A stretch of DNA of 13,932 bases. It comes from CAYFUF01 sp964394795 (GTDB lineage Bacteria > Bacillota > Clostridia > Tissierellales > Peptoniphilaceae). The notes beneath the pieces were generated by a model that searched no databases, had not been told where the DNA came from, and saw nothing but the letters and a program-made list of their open reading frames with translations. The translations under genes were made by a program, and so were the position numbers. Position 1 is the stretch's first letter. Each line of letters opens with the position of its first letter. Where the stretch lies: NCBI GenBank assembly GCA_964394795.1, contig CAYMYX010000037.1:1-13932 (forward strand), in the 5' to 3' direction. Of this stretch, positions 6,632 through 13,932 are shown piece after piece.

Positions 6632-6963
6632 GTCTATTAACGAAGCTAACCAGCCTAGCAAAATCGCTAGATATCCCCTCTGCTACCGTGCACTTTTCTG
6701 AAGAAGCACCCGATACGTATCTGGTTTTCACCCCGCTATCCGATACCTTAGATCTTTTTGCTGATAACCTGCCGCTTGCTGAAACCGAAGAAGTTCGTAT
6801 CTCGCTTTTTTCAAAAGGCAACTATCAGACACTAAAAAACAAACTCACCCATGCCCTCTTAACCGAGGGTATCACGATTACCGAGCGTCGTTTTATTGGG
6901 CTCGAAGAAGACACTGGTTTTTACCATTACAGCTTGGACGTAGCTGATACGAGCGTCCGTTAG
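6628..6963 (+). CDS. Tail terminator-like minor tail protein
   Basis: 111 residues. Begins MSLLTKLTSLAKSLDIPSA and continues with YLVFTPLSDTLDLFADNLPL, then EEVRISLFSKGNY, and ends with FIGLEEDTGFYHYSLDVA. This is a recurring small protein between the gp10-like gene and the major tail protein in Bacillota siphoviruses, where the tail terminator (caps the tube and joins it to the neck) is expected. It starts in an ATGA overlap with the previous gene. The coding sequence contains an in-frame A AAA AAC heptamer (6834-6840) followed by a short stem; see findings. Function by position and resemblance rather than by a catalytic motif. Confidence 0.78.
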   Translation: MSLLTKLTSLAKSLDIPSATVHFSEEAPDTYLVFTPLSDTLDLFADNLPLAETEEVRISLFSKGNYQTLKNKLTHALLTEGITITERRFIGLEEDTGFYHYSLDVADTSVR

Positions 6964-6971
6964 GAGATTTT

Positions 6972-7568
6972 ATGGCAACTATTGGATTTGACCAATTATA
7001 TTATTCCGTGATCACCGAAAATGAAAACGGTGAAGAAACCTATGCAAAACCTGAACGGCTTGCAAAAGCAATCAGTGCTGAACTTTCTGTTGAGCTTGCA
7101 GAAGCTGTCCTCTATGCCGATGACGGTGCTGCAGAGATAGTAAAAGAATTTAAGTCCGGAACCATCACCTTAGGTGTTGATGATATCGGCATCAAGGCCG
7201 CAGAAGTCCTCACAGGAGCAAAAGCGGATAAAAACGGTGTGCTTGTCTCTACTACCGAAGACACAGGGAAAGCGGTCGCTATCGGGTTTAGAGCGAAGAA
7301 AGCCAACCAAACCTACCGCTATTACTGGCTCTACCGGGTGCTCTTTGGTATTCCTTCCGTGAATCTTGAAACCAAAGGCGATGAGATAAACTTCCAGACC
7401 CCTTCCATTGAAGGCACGGTCAGCAGGCGAAACAAACTGGACTCCTTGGGACGCCATCCGTGGAAAACCGAAGCGGATGAAGACAAGCCGGAAACCAAAG
7501 ATATCGTCAAGACCTGGTTTACCACGGTTTATGAACCTGACTTTACCGCAATTTCAGAGGGGGCATAA
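6972..7568 (+). CDS. Major tail protein (phi13-type tube subunit)
   Basis: 198 residues. Forms the hexameric rings of the non-contractile tail tube around the tape measure. It starts ATIGFDQLYYSVITENENG and shows the strand-rich pattern of the phi13 major tail family, including LSVELAEAVLYADDGAAE, a GTITLGVDDI segment, and a C-terminal KTWFTTVYEPDF. The segment RRNKLDSLGRHPWKTE lies in the expected place for the family's conserved loop. AGGAG at 6963-6967 precedes the ATG. No extra Ig-like C-terminal domain is present, so this is the short tube-only form. It is followed after two bases by the chaperone gene. Confidence 0.92.
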   Translation: MATIGFDQLYYSVITENENGEETYAKPERLAKAISAELSVELAEAVLYADDGAAEIVKEFKSGTITLGVDDIGIKAAEVLTGAKADKNGVLVSTTEDTGKAVAIGFRAKKANQTYRYYWLYRVLFGIPSVNLETKGDEINFQTPSIEGTVSRRNKLDSLGRHPWKTEADEDKPETKDIVKTWFTTVYEPDFTAISEGA

Positions 7569-7570
7569 TT

Positions 7571-7948
7571 ATGGATCGAGGAAATACCATCCGTCTTGGT
7601 AATCGAGACGTCGAGCTAATACTAACGACCAGGGCCACAAAAGAGATTGCTTCTCGCTATGGAGGTCTGGAGAACTTAGGTGAAAAGCTCATGCAGTCAG
7701 AAAACATGGAGCTAGCCTTAGATGAAATGGTCTGGCTTATCACCCTGCTTGCCAATCAAGGCATCAAGACGAAAAACCTATTAGATGGGGCAAACGAGCC
7801 GGAACTGACAACGGACGAGGTGGAACTTTTAACCTCCCCTGCGGAGCTTGCTACCTACAAGGACGCCATTGTCATTGCCATGACAAAGGGAACCAGGCGA
7901 GATATAAAGTCTGAGGAAAGTCCTACAAAAAACACCAAAGCCGAGTAG
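7571..7948 (+). CDS. Tail assembly chaperone, short form (gpG-like)
   Basis: 125 residues, helical and acidic, lying between the major tail protein and the tape measure, where nearly all siphoviruses encode a pair of tail chaperones. It begins MDRGNTIRLGNRDVELILTT, has a helix with EIASRYGGLENLGEKL, then ELALDEMVWLITLLANQG, and ends in a charged linker (TKGTRRDIKSEESPTKNTKAE region). By analogy with lambda gpG it coats or stabilises the tape measure before tube assembly. The final codons contain the slippery heptamer A AAA AAC (7927-7933), and the TAG stop (7946-7948) lies inside the following stem. Most ribosomes should end here; a fraction make the longer form. Confidence 0.88.
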   Translation: MDRGNTIRLGNRDVELILTTRATKEIASRYGGLENLGEKLMQSENMELALDEMVWLITLLANQGIKTKNLLDGANEPELTTDEVELLTSPAELATYKDAIVIAMTKGTRRDIKSEESPTKNTKAE

Positions 7949-8136
7949 ATGATAGAGAAACATTTGCTCGGCTTATTTTCTGGGGTGTGAGCCTACTCCA
8001 TAGACCTGAAAAGGAAGTCTGGCTCATGCCCATTGGTAGTCTCTTAGACCAAATTGAAATCTACAGACAGTTTCACGGTATGGCAAAACCCTACCGAGAA
8101 TACTACATCGATGAAATCATTCCTGACGGTATTTAG
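7571..8136 (+). CDS. Tail assembly chaperone, -1 frameshift fusion (gpGT-like)
   Basis: Joined reading: 7571-7933 in the first frame, then 7933-8136 in the -1 frame, giving 188 residues. After slippage the protein continues HQSRVDDRETFARLIFWG, then VSLLHRPEKEVWLMPIG, SLLDQIEIYRQFHGMAKP and finally YYIDEIIPDGI before TAG 8134-8136. The second part has no start codon with a ribosome-binding site of its own near its beginning, and its content (WLMPIGSLLDQIEIYRQ, then IDEIIP) is that of the T extension seen in Bacillota siphoviruses. In lambda the fused form links the tape measure to tube subunits and is left out of the mature tail; the same role is expected. The extension ends 17 bases before the tape measure start. 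Confidence 0.85.
7927..7974 (+). promoter_or_regulatory. Programmed -1 ribosomal frameshift signal
   Basis: The heptamer A AAA AAC (7927-7933) is in the correct frame for the chaperone (ACA AAA AAC). After a 4-base spacer, bases 7938-7951 pair with 7961-7974 to form a 14-bp stem with two G-T pairs and a 9-base loop; the core AGCCGAG with CTCGGCT is perfect. The zero-frame TAG lies within the 5' arm. Heptamer, stem and a coding -1 frame together support a working site. Confidence 0.85.
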
Positions 8137-8153
8137 ATGGGAGGTGATGTGTT

Positions 8154-10787
8154 TTGGCAGATAACTTTGGATTAAAGATTGGGCTTGAGGGTGAAAAGGA
8201 ATTCAAGGCAGCCTTACGAGATATTAACCAAAGCTTCAAAGTCCTAGGTTCTGAAATGAACCTTGTCACCTCTCAGTTTGGTAAAAATAATGAATCGATG
8301 GAGGGACTCACCGCTAAGAACAAGGTCCTCAACAAAGAGATCGAAGCCCAGACTGAAAAAATCAAGACCCTAGAAGCCGCCTTAGAGAACGCATCCACTT
8401 CTTTTGGTGAGACAGATAGAAGAACCCAAAACTGGCAGATTCAGCTAAATAACGCCCAAGCCGACCTCAACAAATTAAATAATGAGGTCAAAGCCAATAG
8501 CGATAAGATTGATGAGCAAGCAAAAGCCTTTGACGAGTCTGGCGAGAGTGCATCGGATTTAAGCTCCGATTTGAGCGGGCTAAAAAATGATGTCGGCAAA
8601 ACAGGTGATGAATTTGAAGATGCCCAAAAACAAGCTGACAAATTTGGTGATGAGGTAGAGGATACCGCAGATAAGGCAGAAAAATCAGGAAACCGCCTGC
8701 AAAAACTAGGTGGTGTACTAAAAGGCATCGGTATCGCCTTTGGTGGTGCTACCCTAGCCGCAGGAGCCGCTGCTATTAAACTCGGCAACGAAGTCGTCCA
8801 ACAGTTCGGTGAACTTGAGCAAAACCTCGGCGGTTCTGAGGCCGTGTTTGGCCAGTACGCCGCTTCGATTCAAAAGACGGGTGAAGATGCCTATAAGAAC
8901 ATGGGCGTTTCACAAAGCCAGTACCTTGCCACCGCTAACAAGATGGGGGCGCTCTTTCAAGGCTCTGGGATTGAACAACAAAAGAGCCTAGAGCTTACCG
9001 AAAAGGCCATGCAGCGAGCTGCCGATATGGCTTCCGTTATGGGCATCGACATGCAAACTGCACTCGATTCTGTAGCGGGTGCAGCCAAGGGTAACTTTAC
9101 CATGATGGATAACCTTGGTGTTGCGATGAACGCTACTAACATCGAAGCCTATGCTCTTGCGAAAGGGCTCGATTTTACTTGGGCAACCGCAACACAGGCT
9201 GAAAAAGCCGAGGTGGCCATGCAGATGTTCTTTGAGAATACCCAGCAGTATGCAGGGAACTTTGCCAAAGAATCAACTGAAACCGTATCAGGGTCATTAG
9301 GTTTACTCGAAGCTTCCATCACCTCTTTCGTTGGGGGCCTTGGGAATGCCGATGCCGACATGACAAACCTAACCGCAAATGTCGTGGACGCTTTTGGGGC
9401 GGTTGTAGAAAACATCGTGCCCGTCATCGAGAATGTTGTCGCTGCCTTGCCCATTGCAGTGGATGGTATTTTAGTGGCGATTTCAGAATTACTCCCCACC
9501 TTGCTTGAAACCGCAACGACTCTTTTCTCGCAAGTATTGAATACCATTTTGACACTACTTCCTCAGCTGATTCCCGTAGCGATTGAAGCCTTGATGACGA
9601 TTGTTAATACACTCATCGAAAATCTACCGCTGATTATTGAGGTCGCCACAGTTCTTATCACTTCGCTGGTACAAGGTCTAGGTGAAGCGCTTCCGACCCT
9701 GATCCCTGCTGCAGTCCAAGCAATTATAACTATTGTTCAAGGCTTAATTGATAACCTGCCCCTCCTACTTGATGCGGCCTTACAGCTAATCACGGGGCTT
9801 GCAGAAGGATTGATTGCAGCCATCCCTGTGCTCTTAGAAGCGCTACCTGAAATCATTGATAGCCTTGTCACATTCCTACTGGACTCCATCCCACTTATTA
9901 TTGAAACGGGTATATCTCTTCTCACTTCGCTCGTTGAAGCCCTGCCTGAAATTATCGCTACAATCGTTGAGGTCATTCCTGAGATTATTGATAACATCAT
10001 CACGGCAGTATTGGACGCTATCCCACAGCTGATTCAAGCAGGGATTAATCTTCTCATTGCGCTTGTAGAAGATCTACCTACCATTATCGTTACTATTGTC
10101 CGTGCTATACCTGAAATTATTACGTCAATTATCGACACCCTCATCTCCCATATTGACGAGATTATCGATGCAGGTGTCCAGTTGTTCGTAGCGCTCATTG
10201 AAAACCTCCCCACCATCATCGTGGAGATTGTAAAGGCTGTACCGCAAATCATCTCCGCATTAGTCGACGCCTTCGGATCCCTCTTTGGCAAGATGGCGGA
10301 TGTGGGCATGAACCTCGTAAAAGGACTATGGAGTGGTATCCAGTCTCTCGCCTCCTGGCTATGGGACAAGGTATCAGGCTGGATATCCGGGATTTGGGAC
10401 GGAATAAAAGACTTCTTCGGTATCTCGTCGCCTTCTAAAGAGATGGCTTGGGTGGGTGACATGTTGGTCAAAGGTTTAGCTGGATCTATTAACAAGAACG
10501 GTAAAGAAGCTGTACAAGCAGCGGCCGGCATGAGCGAAGCCATCGCTGGTGTCATGCAAGACCTTTCTGGTGAGATGGAAACTGCCATACCTCATGACTT
10601 TAATATCGATGGCTCGCTTCAAGTACCGGATACTTCTTCCGCTCTTGGAGTCGCAACTGGCTTTCAGCTAAAAGTTGAAATCGCTAATTTTAATAATTAC
10701 TCCAGAGAAGATATCGAGAGTTTAACGAATGAGGTTCTCCTCACCGCTGAGCGGTTCATGAAAAGGAAAGGAGCGGCATTTGCATGA
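8154..10787 (+). CDS. Tail tape measure protein
   Basis: 877 residues; sets tail length and probably assists DNA entry. The start is TTG at 8154-8156: a TGA in frame at 8145-8147 leaves only this initiator, and GGGAGGTGAT (8139-8148) lies just upstream. Residues 1 to about 190 are charged, heptad-rich coiled coil (EIEAQTEKIKTLEAALENA). A glycine/alanine-rich hydrophobic stretch follows near 195-210 (GIGIAFGGATLAAGAAAIKLG). A globular-looking region with GSEAVFG and AAKGNFTMMDNLGVAMNA leads into long hydrophobic repeats (about 430-710) built on LPxIIxxIVxAIPEII units. The C-terminal part has a tryptophan-rich segment (WSGIQSLASWLWDKVSGW) and FFGISSPSKEM, typical of Bacillota tape measures. No lysozyme or peptidase domain was seen. 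The stop overlaps the Dit start as ATGA. At about 0.15 nm per residue the tail would be near 130 nm, an inference. Confidence 0.95.
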   Translation: MADNFGLKIGLEGEKEFKAALRDINQSFKVLGSEMNLVTSQFGKNNESMEGLTAKNKVLNKEIEAQTEKIKTLEAALENASTSFGETDRRTQNWQIQLNNAQADLNKLNNEVKANSDKIDEQAKAFDESGESASDLSSDLSGLKNDVGKTGDEFEDAQKQADKFGDEVEDTADKAEKSGNRLQKLGGVLKGIGIAFGGATLAAGAAAIKLGNEVVQQFGELEQNLGGSEAVFGQYAASIQKTGEDAYKNMGVSQSQYLATANKMGALFQGSGIEQQKSLELTEKAMQRAADMASVMGIDMQTALDSVAGAAKGNFTMMDNLGVAMNATNIEAYALAKGLDFTWATATQAEKAEVAMQMFFENTQQYAGNFAKESTETVSGSLGLLEASITSFVGGLGNADADMTNLTANVVDAFGAVVENIVPVIENVVAALPIAVDGILVAISELLPTLLETATTLFSQVLNTILTLLPQLIPVAIEALMTIVNTLIENLPLIIEVATVLITSLVQGLGEALPTLIPAAVQAIITIVQGLIDNLPLLLDAALQLITGLAEGLIAAIPVLLEALPEIIDSLVTFLLDSIPLIIETGISLLTSLVEALPEIIATIVEVIPEIIDNIITAVLDAIPQLIQAGINLLIALVEDLPTIIVTIVRAIPEIITSIIDTLISHIDEIIDAGVQLFVALIENLPTIIVEIVKAVPQIISALVDAFGSLFGKMADVGMNLVKGLWSGIQSLASWLWDKVSGWISGIWDGIKDFFGISSPSKEMAWVGDMLVKGLAGSINKNGKEAVQAAAGMSEAIAGVMQDLSGEMETAIPHDFNIDGSLQVPDTSSALGVATGFQLKVEIANFNNYSREDIESLTNEVLLTAERFMKRKGAAFA
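9430..10290 (+). repeat. Hydrophobic protein repeats inside the tape measure
   Basis: The translated region repeats a unit of about 44 residues made of two 22-residue halves. Examples are the unit starting IPEIIDNIITAVLDAIPQLI near 9976 and the one starting IPEIITSIIDTLISHIDEII near 10108, which is 44 residues later. Another begins LPTLIPAAVQAIITIVQGLI near 9694. The repetition is mainly at protein level; the DNA copies have diverged, though phrases such as CCTGAAATTAT recur. Boundaries are approximate. Confidence 0.75.
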
Positions 10788-11512
10788 GTTATTTTATTTA
10801 TAATGGCCAGAAATCTTCGGATTTTGGCCTTCGCATTGAAAGCAAGGATGTCTTCTCCTCGCCTGACTTAAACCGTTCTATGCTCTCTATCCCCGGACGT
10901 GATGGCGAAATTATCGCCCAAGATACTAGGTTTTCTAACCTCCAAATAACATATCAGGTTTTCCTGCGAGCAAAAAACGCCAGTGATTTATCTTCCAAAA
11001 TGAGGGACGTAAAAAACTGGCTGTACCAAGATTTGAATCGCTATAACCGCTTGGAGGATTATTACAACCCTAGATTTTATAGAAAAGCAGTCATCAATAA
11101 TAAGTTAAACATAGACGATATTCGAAATAAGCTAGGAACCTTTACCGTGAGCTTTAGTGCGCTTCCTTTTCAATATTCTATTGGTGGAGATCAAGAAATC
11201 CTATTACAATCCGGGACGGCTATAACCAACCCCTACCATTTTGTAGCCAAACCATACCTCAAGGTATATGGCACAGGTGGAGGTTCTTTCACGATTGCAT
11301 CAGAAAGCGAGACGAAGACCTGGCATGTTATGAACATCAACCAATTTATGGAGATCGATTCAGAATTGATGCTTTGTTATAAAGGGTCGGTCTCACAAAA
11401 CTTGAACCTTATAGGTGATGGTTTTCCCCTTCTTCATGCAGGAAAAAACCGAATCACTTTTGACGGTGGTATTACATCGATTTCTATTATCCCAAGGTGG
11501 TGTAGCTTATGA
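10784..11512 (+). CDS. Distal tail protein (Dit)
   Basis: 242 residues. Dit forms the hexameric ring at the distal end of the tail tube and carries the tail tip. The N-terminal half matches the phage tail family (PF05709): SYFIYNGQKSSDFGLRIESK, then SIPGRDGEI at 35-43, a hallmark turn, and LQITYQVFLRA. The LYQDLNRYNRLEDYYNPRFY segment and FTVSFSALPFQYSIGG complete the ring domain. The C-terminal half is strand-rich with a final NRITFDGGITSISIIPRW, as in the galectin-like domain of short Dit proteins. No added carbohydrate-binding module is evident at this length. ATGA overlaps tie it to the tape measure upstream and the tail-tip gene downstream. Confidence 0.93.
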   Translation: MSYFIYNGQKSSDFGLRIESKDVFSSPDLNRSMLSIPGRDGEIIAQDTRFSNLQITYQVFLRAKNASDLSSKMRDVKNWLYQDLNRYNRLEDYYNPRFYRKAVINNKLNIDDIRNKLGTFTVSFSALPFQYSIGGDQEILLQSGTAITNPYHFVAKPYLKVYGTGGGSFTIASESETKTWHVMNINQFMEIDSELMLCYKGSVSQNLNLIGDGFPLLHAGKNRITFDGGITSISIIPRWCSL

Positions 11513-13932
11513 TTCCTATCCTCTTTGAAAGTATTACGAGTAACTTAGAGAGCTTTGGCTTAGGTGCCTTAGCAGAGTGTATCTCTTGTGTGGTTACTGA
11601 AGAAAGAAATGGTGCTTATGAGCTAAGCCTAGAGTATCCTGTTTCAGGCCGCTTGTATTCCGAGCTAAAAACAGAGCGTCTTCTCAAGGCTAAACCAAAT
11701 GATACCGCCAGCAATCAGCTTTTTCGAATCTATCAGATAGAAAATAATCAATCTGATATTGTAACCATCCGTGCCCAACACATCTCGTATGACCTAGCGG
11801 GTACGAGGGTTCTCCCCTTTGAAAAGAATTTAATTTCTCCAGCACTTCTCTTAAACCAAATCCTTGAACGTACTGTTTTTTCAGGCTGGACGAATTATGC
11901 AGACAGCAAGGAGTTCAAGGTAAAAACCCCCAAGAGTGCTCGTGCTACTTTAGGCGGGAGTGAAGGATCCATGCTAAGTAAATGGAAGGGTGAATTTGAA
12001 TGGGATAATTTCAGAGTAAAGCTACATCGAGAGCGTGGCAAAGATAATGGGGTCACCATCCGCTATGGTAAAAACCTCACCGAATTTAATCAACAAAAAG
12101 ATACCACAGAAATCTTTTCTGCCCTTTTACCTTTTGCTGTAACGCAAAACGAATCCGAAGAAGAAAAAGTCATCACCTTGCCTGAGATTACTCTACCGAT
12201 TCTAGGCTCTATCCTAAAACGAGAAAAGTTACTCATCAAGGATTTTTCTGATCAGTTTGAGCCGGATGAAAACATCACTATCGACGCACTGCGTGGTGTA
12301 GCGGATACCTATTTGAAGGAAAATCCGCTGGGGATATTATTTCCTCAAGTAACCATCGCCTTTGAGCCATTATGGCAAAACCCGGACTACCCGGCCGTAT
12401 TAGAGAAAGTCAGCCTTTGCGATACGGTTCACATCGTACACCAAAAACTTGGTGTGACGCTGGAAAGCAAAGTCATCAAAACCGTTTATGACTGTCTGGC
12501 CGAGAAATATAAATCCATCTCTCTAGGCAGGCCTAGCTCGAACCTTCTTAGTACACTTACTGCTACCGAAAAGAAGGTGGAGCAAACAAAAGAAAAATTA
12601 GGACGTTTCCCTGCTCTTTTGAAAAGCTCCATCGATAATGCTACGAAACGCATCACGGGTAGTACGGGTGGTCATGTTGTGCTTCATACTGATTCATCAA
12701 CCGGAAAGCCAAACGAACTCCTAATCTTAGACAAGCCTTCGCTAGAAGAAGCGCTTCGTGTCTGGCGCTGGAATCTTGAAGGCTTAGGCTACAGCAAGAA
12801 TGGTTATTTAGGACCTTATGAAACCGCCATCACAGCAGACGGTGAAATCGTAGCGGACTTTATGACCACAGGAACGCTCACCGCAAATATTATTAAGGCA
12901 GGTGTATTAGCGTCACAAGACGGGTCCTCCTACTGGGATTTGGAATCTGGAGAGGTGGTCTTAAAATCCTATGTGACCTCAGGAGAACTTGATCAGGTGT
13001 CTATGGACATCGATGGGGTTCGGACTTCCGTCGAGCATGTCTCTGAAAAATCAAGTGAGCTTCAGGCATCAGTGGATGGGCTAAACAGCTACGTCTCTAC
13101 CTTAACGGGAAGTGTGGAAACGGTAAGCCAAAGCTTAGATGAAAAAGCGAAACGCATTGAGACCTTACAAAATCAGTTCTCAAATCTCGAGCATTCGGTA
13201 GAAGGCTTAGCGCTTGATGTGACAAGTAAGTATATCGGTGGGGTAAACTTCATCCAGAACTCCGCTGGCCTTAACGGTATTACCGATGATTGGCAGAGAT
13301 CAGGTGTTGTAAGAACAAGTGCTTCAACGGATGTACAAAATAATACCACCTCGGATTCTGCATTTCTATTATCAGAAAATTCCACCCTCACTCAAACCAT
13401 AACGGGACTTGTGACAGGCCAAAGCTACAGCTTCTCGCTACGAGCAAGAAAAACATCTAGTGGTTACACCTCATATGTCAGGGTACGGTATAACGGTGAT
13501 AAGTACGCCTACTTCTTTAATACAACCTCCAGCTTTAATTGGCAGGACTATCGCTTTTCCCTTGATAACATTGCAGATAGTACGATAATAATCGAAATCT
13601 ACAATCGCTCTGGTCAGCTCTATGTTTCAGACCTGATGATGAGTGAAGGCTCGATTGCAAGAAGCTGGACACCCGCTCCAAACGAAATTTATACAAATGA
13701 AGTGAAAATCGATAAGCGTGGTATCGAAGTAACAAACAACGCATCGTCGCAGCGCACTGTAATTACGAATACGGAGTTTGCCGGATACTACAACGACGAG
13801 ATTATCTTCACCTTAAACAAGGACGAAACACAAACCAAGAAAACCACAGTCGATGGCGAGCTCACCGTAGGAAAGACTAAATTTGTGCCCTTAGAAAATC
13901 AGGCGCAAGGTCTTAATATCGTCATCTTGGAT
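11509..13932 (+). CDS. Tail-tip / tail-associated protein (Tal, prophage endopeptidase tail), 3' end outside window
   Basis: Open from the ATG at 11509 (ATGA overlap with Dit) to the right edge, 808 codons with no stop. Residues 1 to about 340 resemble the Prophage_tail/Tal hub domain (gp27-like), beginning MIPILFESITSNLESFGLGA with QIENNQSDIVTIRAQHISYD near 83-102. A linker helix leads to HVVLHTDSSTGKPNELLILD (389-408) and the widely shared VWRWNLEGLGYSKNGYLGPY and ADFMTTGTLTANIIKAG segments (419-464). Residues 490-572 are predicted coiled coil. Residues about 575-724 (GGVNFIQNSAGLNGITDDW to SWTPAP) look like a beta-sandwich carbohydrate-binding-like module. Residues 725-808 (EVKIDKRGIEVTN, then GYYNDEIIFTLNKDE) begin another strand-rich region ending NIVILD at the edge. 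It caps the tail and should contact the host surface. No peptidase or lysozyme active site is visible, so enzymatic activity is not claimed. Confidence 0.92.
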   Translation, partial: MIPILFESITSNLESFGLGALAECISCVVTEERNGAYELSLEYPVSGRLYSELKTERLLKAKPNDTASNQLFRIYQIENNQSDIVTIRAQHISYDLAGTRVLPFEKNLISPALLLNQILERTVFSGWTNYADSKEFKVKTPKSARATLGGSEGSMLSKWKGEFEWDNFRVKLHRERGKDNGVTIRYGKNLTEFNQQKDTTEIFSALLPFAVTQNESEEEKVITLPEITLPILGSILKREKLLIKDFSDQFEPDENITIDALRGVADTYLKENPLGILFPQVTIAFEPLWQNPDYPAVLEKVSLCDTVHIVHQKLGVTLESKVIKTVYDCLAEKYKSISLGRPSSNLLSTLTATEKKVEQTKEKLGRFPALLKSSIDNATKRITGSTGGHVVLHTDSSTGKPNELLILDKPSLEEALRVWRWNLEGLGYSKNGYLGPYETAITADGEIVADFMTTGTLTANIIKAGVLASQDGSSYWDLESGEVVLKSYVTSGELDQVSMDIDGVRTSVEHVSEKSSELQASVDGLNSYVSTLTGSVETVSQSLDEKAKRIETLQNQFSNLEHSVEGLALDVTSKYIGGVNFIQNSAGLNGITDDWQRSGVVRTSASTDVQNNTTSDSAFLLSENSTLTQTITGLVTGQSYSFSLRARKTSSGYTSYVRVRYNGDKYAYFFNTTSSFNWQDYRFSLDNIADSTIIIEIYNRSGQLYVSDLMMSEGSIARSWTPAPNEIYTNEVKIDKRGIEVTNNASSQRTVITNTEFAGYYNDEIIFTLNKDETQTKKTTVDGELTVGKTKFVPLENQAQGLNIVILD

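Noticed and set aside
10034..10588. 184-codon open frame on the minus strand
   Set aside because: It lies fully inside the tape measure gene, opposite repetitive hydrophobic codons that rarely give stops in that frame; composition is Ser/Met/Pro-rich and has no ribosome-binding site.
1..13932. tRNA genes, CRISPR arrays, insertion sequences, attachment sites or integrase
   Set aside because: No cloverleaf-like sequence, spaced direct repeats, transposase motifs or terminal inverted repeats were seen; the window is almost fully coding for structural phage proteins.

Overview
This window is the DNA-packaging, head and tail module of a siphovirus with HK97-type morphogenesis, either a prophage or a free phage; nothing here decides which. 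The host is most likely a member of the Bacillota (Firmicutes). The evidence is the strong AAGGAGG / GGAGGTGA ribosome-binding sites, a phi13-type major tail protein, a tape measure ending in the FGISSPSKEM-type motif, and the Dit plus prophage-endopeptidase-type tail tip. The genus cannot be resolved by reading alone.

Layout on the plus strand: the 3' part of a small uncharacterised protein (1-326); a leader with two hairpins, the second terminator-like (347-400); terminase large subunit (417-2021); portal (2399-3658, read from a CTG start); ClpP-like prohead protease (3612-4322); major capsid protein (4337-5533); gp6-like connector (5549-5866); head-closure protein (5863-6207); HK97 gp10-like protein (6200-6631); tail terminator-like protein (6628-6963); major tail protein (6972-7568); tail assembly chaperone and its -1 frameshift extension (7571-8136); tape measure (8154-10787); distal tail protein (10784-11512); and a tail-tip/Tal protein that runs off the right edge (11509-13932). 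Most genes are joined by ATGA overlaps or very short gaps, so this reads as one late operon.

The genes follow the assembly order. TerL cuts and pumps DNA through the portal. The protease matures a capsid protein that carries its own scaffold-like N-terminal delta region. Three small connector/neck proteins and a tail terminator join head and tail. The tube protein polymerises around the tape measure with the help of the chaperone and its frameshifted form. Dit and Tal build the host-facing tip, and Tal carries a probable carbohydrate-binding-like domain.

The parts that are not routine are: (1) a single minus-strand gene of 83 codons (2007-2258) inserted between terL and the portal gene, with a plausible promoter of its own, which is a moron-like candidate; (2) a well-formed programmed -1 frameshift site, A AAA AAC followed four bases later by a 14-bp stem; (3) a CTG start for the portal gene, forced by a stop codon three codons upstream; and (4) a terminator-like hairpin 16 bases before the terL start with no room for a promoter after it. 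No tRNA, rRNA, CRISPR array, insertion sequence, integrase or lysis gene was seen.
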